Source: JANNAT01 sp031422555
GTDB lineage: Bacteria > Pseudomonadota > Alphaproteobacteria > Rhodobacterales > Rhodobacteraceae
Assembly (NCBI GenBank): GCA_031422555.1
Contig: JANPLZ010000128.1
Location: 1-35,446 of the forward strand
Reading direction: 5' to 3'
Length of the DNA: 35,446 bases
The translations under genes were made by a program, and so were the position numbers. Numbering within the stretch: position 1 is the stretch's first letter; each line of letters begins with the position of its first letter. Below the pieces are notes generated by a model that saw nothing but the letters and a program-made list of their open reading frames with translations, ran no database searches and was not told the DNA's origin. Of the stretch, positions 6,980-14,400 are shown in pieces.

Positions 6980-8050
6980 GTGCTGGGGTTGTTTGGTCTG
7001 TTAGGCGCGCTGTTTGCGGGTGTGGTTGCCGATAGCGTGATGCGCCTTGGCGCCGATCCGGGCGACGGCGATGACGCGGTTGACGATACGTCGGCACAAG
7101 ACGACTCCACCGAAATCCAAAGCATTTTTGCGATGTTTGGCCCGGTTGAAAGTGGTGGCGTGTCGGCGGACACCACAACCGGTCAGGGGTCTGGCACTGA
7201 AGAGGATGGCATGCCTCGGTCTGATGACGTGCCAGACCCAGCCGATGTGGCCTTGGATCTGACGGGCAGTGCTGCGGACGACAATTTGCAAGGCAATGGT
7301 GGCGATGACAGCCTTTCGGGTGCGGCCGGGGGTGATTTTCTGGCCGGACGTGATGGCGATGATCTGCTTGACGGCGGCGATAGCGATGACCATCTCTACG
7401 GTGGCGAAGGTGCAGACAGGCTGCTGGGCGGTGCGGGTGCAGATGTGCTGCATGCAGATGCTGGCCATGATGACCTGACAGGCGGCAGTGGTGCGGATTC
7501 CATGTTTGGCCACGCAGGCGATGATGCCCTTGATGGCGGCGCGGGTGATGACAGTCTGATGGGCGGCAGCGGGTTTGACAGCCTGCAGGGCGGCACCGGC
7601 AATGATCGTTTGGACGGCGGCTATGGCCGCGATCTTTTGGCGGGTGGCGGCGAATCTGACGTGGTCGATGGCGGCGAGGGCAGCGACACGCTGTGGGGAC
7701 AGTGGCCCGACGAGGCTGATCTTGATCCAGATTTTCTGAACGGCGGCGGCGGTGATGATCTGTTGATGCTGGGTGCGGGCGATCACGGCCATGGGGGCGC
7801 GGGCGCAGATGTGTTTGCCCTGCTGGATATTGGTCCCAATGACCCGCCGATCCAGATCACCGATTTCAACCCGGATGAAGATGCTTTGGTGGTGCTTTAC
7901 GATGCAGCCCAGCACCCCGATCCGCAGCTTCGCCTTGAAACGGATGCCAACAGCGGTGCGACCCGGCTGATGCTTGATGGGATCACGCTGGCCAATTTAT
8001 CCAATGTCACCGTGATTGATCTTGGCGCAATCCTGTTGCGGGCAGCGTAG
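6980..8050 (+). CDS. RTX-type calcium-binding repeat protein
   Basis: The start is GTG 6980, seven bases after TAAGGAG; a TTG at 6974 is too close to that site. The 356-residue protein begins with a hydrophobic segment (about 2-18) that could anchor or export it. An acidic low-complexity stretch follows, then a long run of RTX nonapeptide repeats (about 100-275) of the GGxGxDxLxG type, such as GGAGDDSLMG and GGTGNDRLDG, which fold into calcium-filled beta-rolls. The C-terminal 80 residues (ITDFNPDEDALVVLYD) resemble the segment that ends many alphaproteobacterial RTX proteins. It is very acidic with few cysteines. RTX proteins are usually secreted by type I systems, but no exporter gene is nearby. 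It sits between truB/DUF1643 and rpsO on the opposite strand. Confidence 0.85.
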   Translation: MLGLFGLLGALFAGVVADSVMRLGADPGDGDDAVDDTSAQDDSTEIQSIFAMFGPVESGGVSADTTTGQGSGTEEDGMPRSDDVPDPADVALDLTGSAADDNLQGNGGDDSLSGAAGGDFLAGRDGDDLLDGGDSDDHLYGGEGADRLLGGAGADVLHADAGHDDLTGGSGADSMFGHAGDDALDGGAGDDSLMGGSGFDSLQGGTGNDRLDGGYGRDLLAGGGESDVVDGGEGSDTLWGQWPDEADLDPDFLNGGGGDDLLMLGAGDHGHGGAGADVFALLDIGPNDPPIQITDFNPDEDALVVLYDAAQHPDPQLRLETDANSGATRLMLDGITLANLSNVTVIDLGAILLRAA

Positions 8051-8054
8051 ATTT

Positions 8055-8576
8055 TCAGGCTGCTGGGTCTGTAAGCCAAGGCTGTGGCTGCACTGCATAG
8101 CCAATATACAAGGGATGTTTCGGTTGCCCTGCTTGGGTAAGCCCCAGATGAAACAACGGCTTACCCGTTGCCCGCAGCAGTGTGCCAACCTGCGCACCCC
8201 TGCCAAGAAATACGCCATGGCTGCCCCAACCACAGATGATCTGATCGGCCCAAGTTAACGCATCACAAATTGCCTGATCGTTGTGCGGCCCAACCGGATC
8301 GGGCTGTGCGCGCATACGCTGCGGATCGGTGGCGCGGTAAGCAAAGATATTGGCAACCGCAAACGCGCCAAACCCCAAAGCCCGCGCGCGCCGCTCGCAT
8401 CGTTCCACCGTCGGATCATTTTGCACTTCGGTCGCAGTCGATGGATTAAGCAGTATAAACAGGGCTTTGCGCCCCGCGACATGCCACTGGCGCGTCAAGC
8501 GATAGCGAAATTTCTGACAATCAGAATAAACCGCTACACTGTTGGCATCGCCCTTTTGATGCTGCCGTGTGATCAT
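8055..8576 (-). CDS. DUF1643 family protein
   Basis: The 173-residue protein has the DUF1643 hallmarks: an N-terminal FRYRLTRQW, the FILLNPSTATEVQNDPTVERC core, ALGFGAFAVANIFAYRATDP, a central DNDQAI-like stretch and a WG-HG segment. The family is widespread in bacteria and phages and has no established biochemical role; the conserved Asn-Pro-Ser-Thr and Asp residues suggest nucleotide or nucleic-acid binding. It lies 85 bp downstream of truB on the same strand, probably the last gene of the rbfA-truB operon. It converges on the RTX gene with 4 bp between the stop codons. Confidence 0.85.
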   Translation of the reverse strand: MITRQHQKGDANSVAVYSDCQKFRYRLTRQWHVAGRKALFILLNPSTATEVQNDPTVERCERRARALGFGAFAVANIFAYRATDPQRMRAQPDPVGPHNDQAICDALTWADQIICGWGSHGVFLGRGAQVGTLLRATGKPLFHLGLTQAGQPKHPLYIGYAVQPQPWLTDPAA

Positions 8577-8661
8577 CCCACTTTACCCAGCGTCCCCATT
8601 TATACCGCGCCAACCCGCATTCGGGGGCCTCAATGGCCCGCGACATCGGCCCCGCTTGGCA

Positions 8662-9564
8662 TCAGTTGAACACCCGGCTGGGGTGCAATTCACCCGATTT
8701 ATAGATGCCCACCGCCACCGCGCGGCCTTGGTAACTGGCCCATGCCTCATCGCCATAGCCAACGGACGCGGTCAAAACCATGCCCGGATTGCCATTGCGC
8801 AACCGCGCAGCCCCTTCTGGCGTGCAGGGCAGTTCGGGCAAATCGGCCAAACCCAGTTCCAACGGCTTTAGCCAGGCATCCAGTTCGGCGGTTTTGGCCA
8901 GCCGGTCTATTTCGGCAAGGCTGATCCCTTCAGCCGCGGTAAATGGCCCCGACCATTCGCGCCGCAACCATTGCACATGCCCAAGACAGCCCAAAACCTG
9001 CCCCAGATCGCGTGCAATCGACCGCACATATCCGCCCTTGCCGCACACCATTTCCAGCTCGATATGGTCGGCGTCGGGACGCGACAGCAACGTCAACCGC
9101 TCTATCCACAAATCGCGCGGCGCCAGATCCATCGCCTCGCCTTCACGCGCCAGATCATAGGCGCGCGCGCCATCGACCTTGACTGCGGAAAACTGTGGCG
9201 GCACTTGCTGAATCGCGCCGCGAAACGCCACCAAAGCGGTGTCAATCTGTGCATCGCTTGGCCGCGAGTGCGCCACGTCGATCACACTGCCTTCGGCATC
9301 ATCGGTGGTTGTCGCAGCCCCAAAGGTTACGACAAACCGGTAGCATTTTAGCGCATCGGTCACAAAGGGCACGGTCTTGGTGGCCTCGCCCAGCGCAATC
9401 GCCAGCACGCCGGTCGCCGCCGGGTCAAGCGTGCCCGCATGGCCCGCTTTTTGGGCATCCATCGCCCATTTGACTTTGTTGACAACCGTGGTCGAGGTGA
9501 CACCCGCCGGTTTATCAACCACCAGCCAGCCCGAAATTGCCCTGCCTTTTTTCGTGCGCGCCAT
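8662..9564 (-). CDS. truB: tRNA pseudouridine(55) synthase TruB
   Basis: The 300-residue enzyme converts U55 of the tRNA T-loop to pseudouridine. The catalytic Asp47 is in GHAGTLDPAATGVL (41-54). The VDKPAGVTS segment near the N-terminus and the GKGGYVRSIARDLG motif (about 195-208) are standard. A short C-terminal extension resembles the PUA-like tail of alphaproteobacterial TruB. It follows the phosphodiester glycosidase-like gene by about 50 bp and rbfA further up, so tRNA modification and 30S maturation are co-expressed, as in many proteobacteria. Confidence 0.96.
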   Translation of the reverse strand: MARTKKGRAISGWLVVDKPAGVTSTTVVNKVKWAMDAQKAGHAGTLDPAATGVLAIALGEATKTVPFVTDALKCYRFVVTFGAATTTDDAEGSVIDVAHSRPSDAQIDTALVAFRGAIQQVPPQFSAVKVDGARAYDLAREGEAMDLAPRDLWIERLTLLSRPDADHIELEMVCGKGGYVRSIARDLGQVLGCLGHVQWLRREWSGPFTAAEGISLAEIDRLAKTAELDAWLKPLELGLADLPELPCTPEGAARLRNGNPGMVLTASVGYGDEAWASYQGRAVAVGIYKSGELHPSRVFN

Positions 9565-9615
9565 TGCTGCCCTACCCCTGCAAAGCCCGCCTGCTAGACC
9601 CGCAGGGCCGCGCCG

Positions 9616-10341
9616 TCAACCACGCGGCACCACAACGCCAACAATCGGCCCCATCGGAAAGCCCCCATCATGGCGGTCAAGCAGCGGCGCATAAAGCCGT
9701 GAGATTGAACCATCGAAGTATAAAGCGTTCCGCAGTTGCAGGTGATCGCGGAAAAATCTTGCAAATGTGTGAAAGTTCACCGCGGCATTCGAGATGGCAA
9801 ATACTGCCCGCTGCCCGTCGTCCGACACCCCAACCCCGTTGCGGATATTGACCGAATCTGAGGTGGCCAGGAATTTCGGATGCAAATCACCGTCGATCAC
9901 CAACATCGGCCCGGATTGGCTGGCATAGACGCAAGTGGGTTTGGCGGCCACATAGGTCAGGCTTTCCAGCACCGAAAACGTTGTCCCGACACAAAACACC
10001 CCGTTGGGCAACAGCCCAAAATTGCCCGGCCCGTCACTGGTGATCAGCCCGGAGCTTGCAGCACCACCTTCGACATACAGTCCCACCGGGGCCAAATCCC
10101 GGTGAAACATCCCGGCATTCATGGCAAAAGCCAAGGTCAGGCCCCGGGGTTCCAACGCCGCATTGATTGCCGAAAAACTGCCATAGGGGCCATCAGGGCC
10201 AGCCTGAAACAGCCGCAAATCTTCGCCCAAAGCCACTTCGCAGGTCGTGTAGGACACGGATTCAAAGGTAACATCGACGCAAACTGCCGCCTGCAATGGC
10301 CAACCAATCCACAGCAAAAGCCAGATCAGTGCGCCGCGCAT
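9616..10341 (-). CDS. Phosphodiester glycosidase (NAGPA/DUF2233-like) family protein, exported
   Basis: The 241-residue protein has a signal peptide (about 1-18, ending LQAA) and the NAGPA-type domain. The MNAGMF motif is at 74-79, and PVGLYVEGG, NGVF, QSGPMLVIDG, RNGVGV and the C-terminal DGSISRLY and GPIVGVV segments follow in the usual order. Proteins of this fold cleave phosphodiester-linked sugars; the bacterial substrate is unknown, with envelope or exopolysaccharide phosphodiesters as candidates. It begins 3 bp after the rbfA stop and is therefore embedded in the rbfA-truB transcription unit, an unexpected place for a periplasmic enzyme. Confidence 0.85.
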   Translation of the reverse strand: MRGALIWLLLWIGWPLQAAVCVDVTFESVSYTTCEVALGEDLRLFQAGPDGPYGSFSAINAALEPRGLTLAFAMNAGMFHRDLAPVGLYVEGGAASSGLITSDGPGNFGLLPNGVFCVGTTFSVLESLTYVAAKPTCVYASQSGPMLVIDGDLHPKFLATSDSVNIRNGVGVSDDGQRAVFAISNAAVNFHTFARFFRDHLQLRNALYFDGSISRLYAPLLDRHDGGFPMGPIVGVVVPRG

Positions 10342-10344
10342 GTC

Positions 10345-10779
10345 CTAATCCTTTGCGGCATCGTCGCCCTCTTGCACATCCGGGGCTGCCAGATCGCGCT
10401 GCACCACCGGGTTGGAAAACAGCCGGCGGGTTTCGTCCAGCCGATCAAAGGTTTCATCCGCCCGAAACCGCAAATCCGGTGAATGCTTTAACGTCATCTC
10501 AGCCGAAACCCTGTGGCGCAATTCCCATTTGTTGCGCGACAAGGCGGCAATCGCCTCGGCAACGGACGCGCCGCCCATCAAGGGCATCACGTAGACGGTG
10601 GCGATTTTCAGATCGGCAGAAACCGAAACTTCGCCAACCGTGATGTACATCCGGTTCAACTCGGGGTCGTGAATTTCCCCCCGGCTAAGCAGATCAGACA
10701 GGGTGCGGCGGATCAATTCGCCGACGCGAAGTTGCCGTTGAGACGGGCCATTGGCCGATTGGGTGCGCTTGTTTGCCAT
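10345..10779 (-). CDS. rbfA: 30S ribosome-binding factor A
   Basis: The 144-residue protein is a KH-like 16S rRNA processing and 30S maturation factor needed for cold-tolerant growth in model bacteria. Characteristic sequence includes the N-terminal SQRQLRVGELIRRTLSDLL helix, the VSVSADLKIATVYVMPL strand pair and the RHRVSAEMTLKHSPDLRFRADETFD core. The C-terminal tail is acidic (EGDDAAKD). It is the first gene of a minus-strand operon with the glycosidase-like gene, truB and probably DUF1643. It is divergent from dapB across a 93-bp gap. Confidence 0.95.
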   Translation of the reverse strand: MANKRTQSANGPSQRQLRVGELIRRTLSDLLSRGEIHDPELNRMYITVGEVSVSADLKIATVYVMPLMGGASVAEAIAALSRNKWELRHRVSAEMTLKHSPDLRFRADETFDRLDETRRLFSNPVVQRDLAAPDVQEGDDAAKD

Positions 10780-10872
10780 GCCGTCCGTTTACGCAGTTTT
10801 GCAGCAACCCGCAACGGCGGGCTTTCATGGATCACAGATAGGCGCTATTGGGCATCAAACAGGAGAATGTGC

Positions 10873-11679
10873 ATGGATCTTCCGGGCTTTGTGATCACCG
10901 GGGCCTCGGGCCGCATGGGGCAAATGCTGGTGCAGGCAATTTCCGCAAGCCCGGCCGCGCGGCTGGTCGGCTGTGTGGAACGCAGCGGCCATGCGTGGAT
11001 CGGCGCAGACATTGGCACGGCAATGGGCGGGGCACCTTTGGGCGTGGCGGTAAGCGATGACCCGCTAGAGGCGTTCGCGCGCGCCCAAGCCGTGATTGAT
11101 TTCACCACGCCCGACGCGACGGTGTCCTTTGCAGCCCTTGCCGCCCAAGCCCGCGCTGTGCATGTGATCGGCACCACGGGGCTGGACGCCAGCCATCACG
11201 CAGCCCTTGATGCCGCCGCGCGCCATGCCGTGATCATTCAGGCCGGCAATATGAGCCTTGGGGTCAATCTGTTGGTGCGCTTGACGCAAAAGGTGGCGCA
11301 GGCGCTGGACGCTGATTGGGATATCGAAGTGGTCGAGGCACATCATCGCAAAAAGGTAGATGCCCCGTCAGGCACCGCCCTGATGCTGGGGCAGGCTGCG
11401 GCCATCGGGCGGGGCGTTGCGTTGAAAAGTGCCATGGTGTCTGGACGCGATGGGATTACGGGTGCGCGGGTGCAAGGCAGCATTGGCTTTTCAGCCATTC
11501 GGGGCGGCGATATTGTGGGCGAACATGACGTGATCTTTGCCGCCGACGGCGAACGCATTGTTTTGCGTCATCTGGCGACAGACCGGGCAATTTTTGCCCG
11601 TGGCGCGCTTAAAGCCGCCCTTTGGGGCCAAAATCAAAAGCCCGGCCGCTATGACATGATGGATGTGTTGGGACTGTAA
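10873..11679 (+). CDS. dapB: 4-hydroxy-tetrahydrodipicolinate reductase
   Basis: The 268-residue enzyme carries out the NAD(P)H-dependent reduction step of the diaminopimelate/lysine pathway. ATG 10873 is selected because AGGAG (10861-10865) sits 7 bases upstream and the product then has normal length. The nucleotide-binding GASGRMG motif is at 10-16. The catalytic/substrate segment HHRKKVDAPSGTA starts at residue 157, with His157/His158 and Lys161 matching the E. coli His159/Lys163 region. The GRDGITGARVQGSIGFSAIRGGDIVGEH stretch near 200-225 is also typical. It is followed by a small exported protein gene, probably transcribed separately. Confidence 0.97.
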   Translation: MDLPGFVITGASGRMGQMLVQAISASPAARLVGCVERSGHAWIGADIGTAMGGAPLGVAVSDDPLEAFARAQAVIDFTTPDATVSFAALAAQARAVHVIGTTGLDASHHAALDAAARHAVIIQAGNMSLGVNLLVRLTQKVAQALDADWDIEVVEAHHRKKVDAPSGTALMLGQAAAIGRGVALKSAMVSGRDGITGARVQGSIGFSAIRGGDIVGEHDVIFAADGERIVLRHLATDRAIFARGALKAALWGQNQKPGRYDMMDVLGL

Positions 11680-11692
11680 GCGTATTGTCCAT

Positions 11693-11759
11693 TACGCAGA
11701 TTTAGCCCGGACGGCTGATTTTGCCGATCAATGTGAACCAAGCGTTAAAAATCTGCGTA
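11693..11759. repeat. 11-bp inverted repeat with competing short stem downstream of dapB
   Basis: TACGCAGATTT (11693-11703) is perfectly complementary to AAATCTGCGTA (11749-11759) across a 45-base loop. The same TACGC (11693-11697) can instead pair with GCGTA at 11680-11684, directly at the dapB stop. The element occupies most of the dapB/small-protein gap, about 30 bases before the next ATG. It could be a regulator site or an mRNA switch, or chance. Confidence 0.35.
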
Positions 11760-11790
11760 TGATGTGCAGTAATGATGTCTGGGGATAGAT

Positions 11791-12150
11791 ATGTTTCGTT
11801 TTGCAATCGCCTTTGCCGCGCTGACGGCTTTGCCCGTCCATGCCAATGACTTTGCCAAAATCACCGCCAAATCCGATTTTCTGAAACTGGTCGATGGACG
11901 CGATCTGCGCATCGGCATGTTCAACTTGACGCTGCAACTGCGCACCGACGGCACGATCGAAGGTAGTGCTTTGGGCTGGGACATCACCGGATCATGGGAT
12001 TGGAAAGACGGCTATTTTTGCCGCGAAATGGATTGGAGCGGGAAGGCCATCGACTATGATTGCCAATTGGTCGAAGCCCGCGGCACTGAAAAGCTGCGCT
12101 TTACCGTTGACAAAGGCACGGGCGATTCCGCGTCCTTTGACATCCGCTAG
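11791..12150 (+). CDS. Small exported protein, conserved next to dapB-like genes
   Basis: A 119-residue protein with a signal peptide (about 1-18, ending PVHA); ATG 11791 follows GGGGA. The mature part contains DGTIEGSALGWDITGSWDWKDGYFCRE spread over about 50-78, with two cysteines (YFCRE and DYDCQ) likely to form a disulfide. It is glycine/tryptophan-rich and predicted to be beta-sheet. From memory, roseobacter relatives of this protein are sometimes labelled dihydrodipicolinate reductase, which must be an error carried over from the neighbouring dapB: it has no nucleotide-binding motif or DapB catalytic residues. The function is unknown; a periplasmic location is expected. It converges on the DUF1674 gene 7 bp away. 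Confidence 0.7.
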   Translation: MFRFAIAFAALTALPVHANDFAKITAKSDFLKLVDGRDLRIGMFNLTLQLRTDGTIEGSALGWDITGSWDWKDGYFCREMDWSGKAIDYDCQLVEARGTEKLRFTVDKGTGDSASFDIR

Positions 12151-12157
12151 GCCCCAT

Positions 12158-12331
12158 TCAGAAATCTATCGCCAAGCCTTTTTTCTCCCAATCGCCATAG
12201 CGGACGGGTTCGGGGCCGTTGCGGCCACCCAATTCCGGCGGCATTTCAGGTTTCGCCAATTTGCGGCGCGCTTCGGCTTCGGCCAAGGCACGGATGGCGG
12301 CGGCGGGCAGGTCTGGTTGATCGGGCAACAT
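12158..12331 (-). CDS. DUF1674 protein (succinate dehydrogenase assembly factor 4 type)
   Basis: The 57-residue protein starts at ATG 12331 with AAGGAAA upstream. The C-terminal half carries the DUF1674 signature: PPELGGRNGPEPVRYGDWEKKGLAIDF with the invariant GGxxGPEPxRYGDWExKGxxxDF pattern. The eukaryotic homologue SDHAF4 binds the flavoprotein subunit of succinate dehydrogenase and aids complex II assembly; the bacterial member is presumed to do likewise. It is divergent from rsmB with 68 bp between. DUF1674 and an RsmB-type gene are frequent neighbours in Rhodobacterales. Confidence 0.9.
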   Translation of the reverse strand: MLPDQPDLPAAAIRALAEAEARRKLAKPEMPPELGGRNGPEPVRYGDWEKKGLAIDF

Positions 12332-12399
12332 GGGCTTTCCTTGCGGTGCGTCTTGCCTTGATATACGCGCAGGCGAACAAACGACAAGGGTTGGGGCGC

Positions 12400-13644
12400 A
12401 TGGCAGAGGGTTTGGTGGCACGGGGTGCTGCGGTATCGTTGCTGATGGCGGTGTTGGAAGATGGCCAGCCGCTGAATCAGGTGCTGGACGCGCAAGGCCC
12501 GATGGCCCTGCTGGCCCCGGCAGACCGCGCCCGCGCGCAACGGTTGGCGGTGCAGGTTTTGCGCCAGTTGGAACGGGTTGACGCGCTGCTGTCACCAGCG
12601 TTGCGCAAAGTGCCGCCGATGGCGGTGATGAATATACTGCGGTTAGCGGTGACGGAACTGAGCGGCGGCGCTGCAGCGCATGGCGTGGTAAACTCGGCCG
12701 TAGAACTGGCACGCCGCGGCAATCGCACGCAGCACATGACCGGGTTGGTGAACGCGGTGTTGCGCGCCCTGCCCGAAGGGGCCGCCCTGCCCGGCCCACC
12801 GCAACGACTGCCGCGCTGGCTGCGCCAACCGCTGGTGCATGCGCATGGCCGCGATGTGGTGACGGCGATTGAGGCGGTGCATGCAACTGCGCCACCGCTG
12901 GATCTTACCTTGCGCGGCGGCGAGGCCCCCGACGGCACTTTGCTGGCAACCGGCAGTTTGCGCCTGACCGATCCGGGGCAAGTGTCTGCCTTGCCCGGAT
13001 ACGCGTCCGGGGGCTGGTGGGTGCAAGACGCTGCCGCCGCGATGGCCGTGCAGCTGCTGGGCGTCAAACCCGGCGACCGCGTGTTGGACCTTTGTGCAGC
13101 GCCGGGCGGTAAAACCTTGCAACTGGCGGCCCTTGGCGCGGATGTGACGGCGCTTGATATTTCGGGGCCGCGTATCGCGCGGGTGGCGGAAAATCTGGCC
13201 CGCACCAAGCTGGCGGCAAAACTGGTGACGGCGGACGCTTTGTCTTGGCAACCCGACGCACTGTTTGATGCCATTTTGCTGGATGCGCCATGTTCGGCCA
13301 CCGGCACCATCCGCCGCCACCCTGACCTTCCGTTTATCAAGGACGGATCGGAACTGCCCGCCCTGATCGCCTTGCAAGCCCAGCTTTTTGACCGCGCCGT
13401 GGGGTTTCTGAAGCCCGGCGGCCGATTGGTGTTTTGCACCTGTTCCTTGCTGGCCGACGAAGGCGAGGCGCAATTGGACGCGGCACTGTTGCGCCATCCC
13501 GGCCTGCGCGTAGTGACGCCCGGTTTTGCAGGCATTCAGCCCGCATGGATCACGCCAAAGGGCGGATTGCGGCTGCGACCCGACTATTGGGCCGATGTCG
13601 GTGGCATGGACGGATTCTTTATGGTCTGCGTGACGACAGGCTGA
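12400..13644 (+). CDS. rsmB: 16S rRNA (cytosine-C5) methyltransferase, RsmB/NOL1-NOP2-sun type
   Basis: The 414-residue protein has an N-terminal NusB-like RNA-binding domain (about 1-130) and a C-terminal SAM-dependent methyltransferase. I choose ATG 12400 (MAEGLVARG), which follows an AAGGG element. The SAM-binding motif is VLDLCAAPGGKTLQLAALG (about 228-246). Cys298 in DAPCSATG and Cys348 in the CTCS motif are the two cysteines of the m5C mechanism. The expected DILLDAPCS and PGGRLVFCTCS segments are intact. Its stop codon touches that of the convergent SDR gene, inside a perfect palindrome. Confidence 0.92.
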   Translation: MAEGLVARGAAVSLLMAVLEDGQPLNQVLDAQGPMALLAPADRARAQRLAVQVLRQLERVDALLSPALRKVPPMAVMNILRLAVTELSGGAAAHGVVNSAVELARRGNRTQHMTGLVNAVLRALPEGAALPGPPQRLPRWLRQPLVHAHGRDVVTAIEAVHATAPPLDLTLRGGEAPDGTLLATGSLRLTDPGQVSALPGYASGGWWVQDAAAAMAVQLLGVKPGDRVLDLCAAPGGKTLQLAALGADVTALDISGPRIARVAENLARTKLAAKLVTADALSWQPDALFDAILLDAPCSATGTIRRHPDLPFIKDGSELPALIALQAQLFDRAVGFLKPGGRLVFCTCSLLADEGEAQLDAALLRHPGLRVVTPGFAGIQPAWITPKGGLRLRPDYWADVGGMDGFFMVCVTTG

Positions 13645-13650
13645 TCAGCC
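13639..13650. repeat. 12-bp perfect palindrome spanning two convergent stop codons
   Basis: GGCTGATCAGCC contains the TGA of rsmB (13642-13644) and, on the other strand, the TGA of the SDR gene (13645-13647), so both proteins end in Gly-stop encoded by the same palindrome. It is followed by TTTCTT on the plus strand. With no loop bases it would make only a weak hairpin, so a terminator role is doubtful. Confidence 0.45.
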
Positions 13651-14400
13651 TTTCTTCGGCGCAAAAATCCGGTAATAGGCCCAGTCCGGCAAGAACTGCG
13701 ATCCGCGAAACAGCCACGAAAACACCCGCGGAAAGCTGGACTTGAAGGCGTTTGACCGCATCAACGCCATCATGGCTGCCGCGGCCTGGTCCGGCTCCAT
13801 CAGGAACGGCATCGAAAAGTCGTTCTTTTCGGTCAGTCTGGTGCGGATAAACCCCGGATTACCCAGTTGCACCTTCACCCCGGTGCCGCGCAGATCGGCA
13901 TAGAGACATTCGGCCAGCGCCATCACCCCCGCCTTGGACGCCGCATAGCCCACCGCACCCGGCAAGCCGCGAAAGCCTGAAAGCGATCCGGTGATCACCA
14001 CATGCCCGTGGCCGCGCGCCACCATGCCCGGCACCACTTCGCCCAAAACCCGCGCGCACCCGGTAAAGTTGACGTCGCACATCGCCGTCACCGCTTTGGC
14101 ATCCCACTCCTGCGCTTTGGTCGGCCAATACACCCCGGCCAAAAATACCACACCATCAACCGCCCCTACCGCGCCTGCCGCACGGGCCACCGACGCCTGA
14201 TCGGCCACGTCCATCGGCACCGCTTCGGCCTGTCCCGGCAGCGTGGCCACCGCTTTTGCCAACCCATCCACGGACCGGGCCGACAAGATAACCGACGCCC
14301 CGGCGGCTGCCAATTGCTGCGCCAAGGCCAGCCCCAAGCCTTCGCTTGCCCCAACCAACCAATATCGTTTTCCGGTAAAATCCATTGCTTGTCCGATCAC
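13645..14400 (-). CDS. Short-chain dehydrogenase/reductase, last gene of sigma-E operon
   Basis: The 251-residue protein is a classical SDR. The cofactor motif VGASEGLGLAL is near residues 16-26, Asn111 and Ser139 are in place, and the catalytic Tyr152-x3-Lys156 (YAASK) is intact. The start is GTG 14400, overlapping the preceding stop by 4 bp (GTGA); ATG 14385 (MDFTGKRY) is an alternative with GGA upstream. The C-terminus (WLFRGSQFLPDWAYYRIFAPKKG) is hydrophobic and may contact the membrane. It occupies the position of RSP_1087 in the R. sphaeroides sigma-E operon. The substrate is unknown; a lipid-derived carbonyl or alcohol would fit the operon. Confidence 0.9.
   Translation of the reverse strand: MIGQAMDFTGKRYWLVGASEGLGLALAQQLAAAGASVILSARSVDGLAKAVATLPGQAEAVPMDVADQASVARAAGAVGAVDGVVFLAGVYWPTKAQEWDAKAVTAMCDVNFTGCARVLGEVVPGMVARGHGHVVITGSLSGFRGLPGAVGYAASKAGVMALAECLYADLRGTGVKVQLGNPGFIRTRLTEKNDFSMPFLMEPDQAAAAMMALMRSNAFKSSFPRVFSWLFRGSQFLPDWAYYRIFAPKKG

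Noticed and set aside
7001..7915. Minus-strand frame of 304 codons opposite the RTX gene
   Set aside because: It is an alternating Ala/Ile/Val pattern produced by reading the GGxGxDxL repeats in reverse; no ribosome site.
10513..10872. Upstream extension of the dapB frame
   Set aside because: It overlaps rbfA antisense and lacks DapB similarity; the ATG at 10873 has a good Shine-Dalgarno and gives the normal length.
12477..13535. Minus-strand frame of 352 codons opposite rsmB
   Set aside because: It is low-complexity Ala/Pro/Ser/Arg sequence complementary to a well-conserved methyltransferase, so a shadow.
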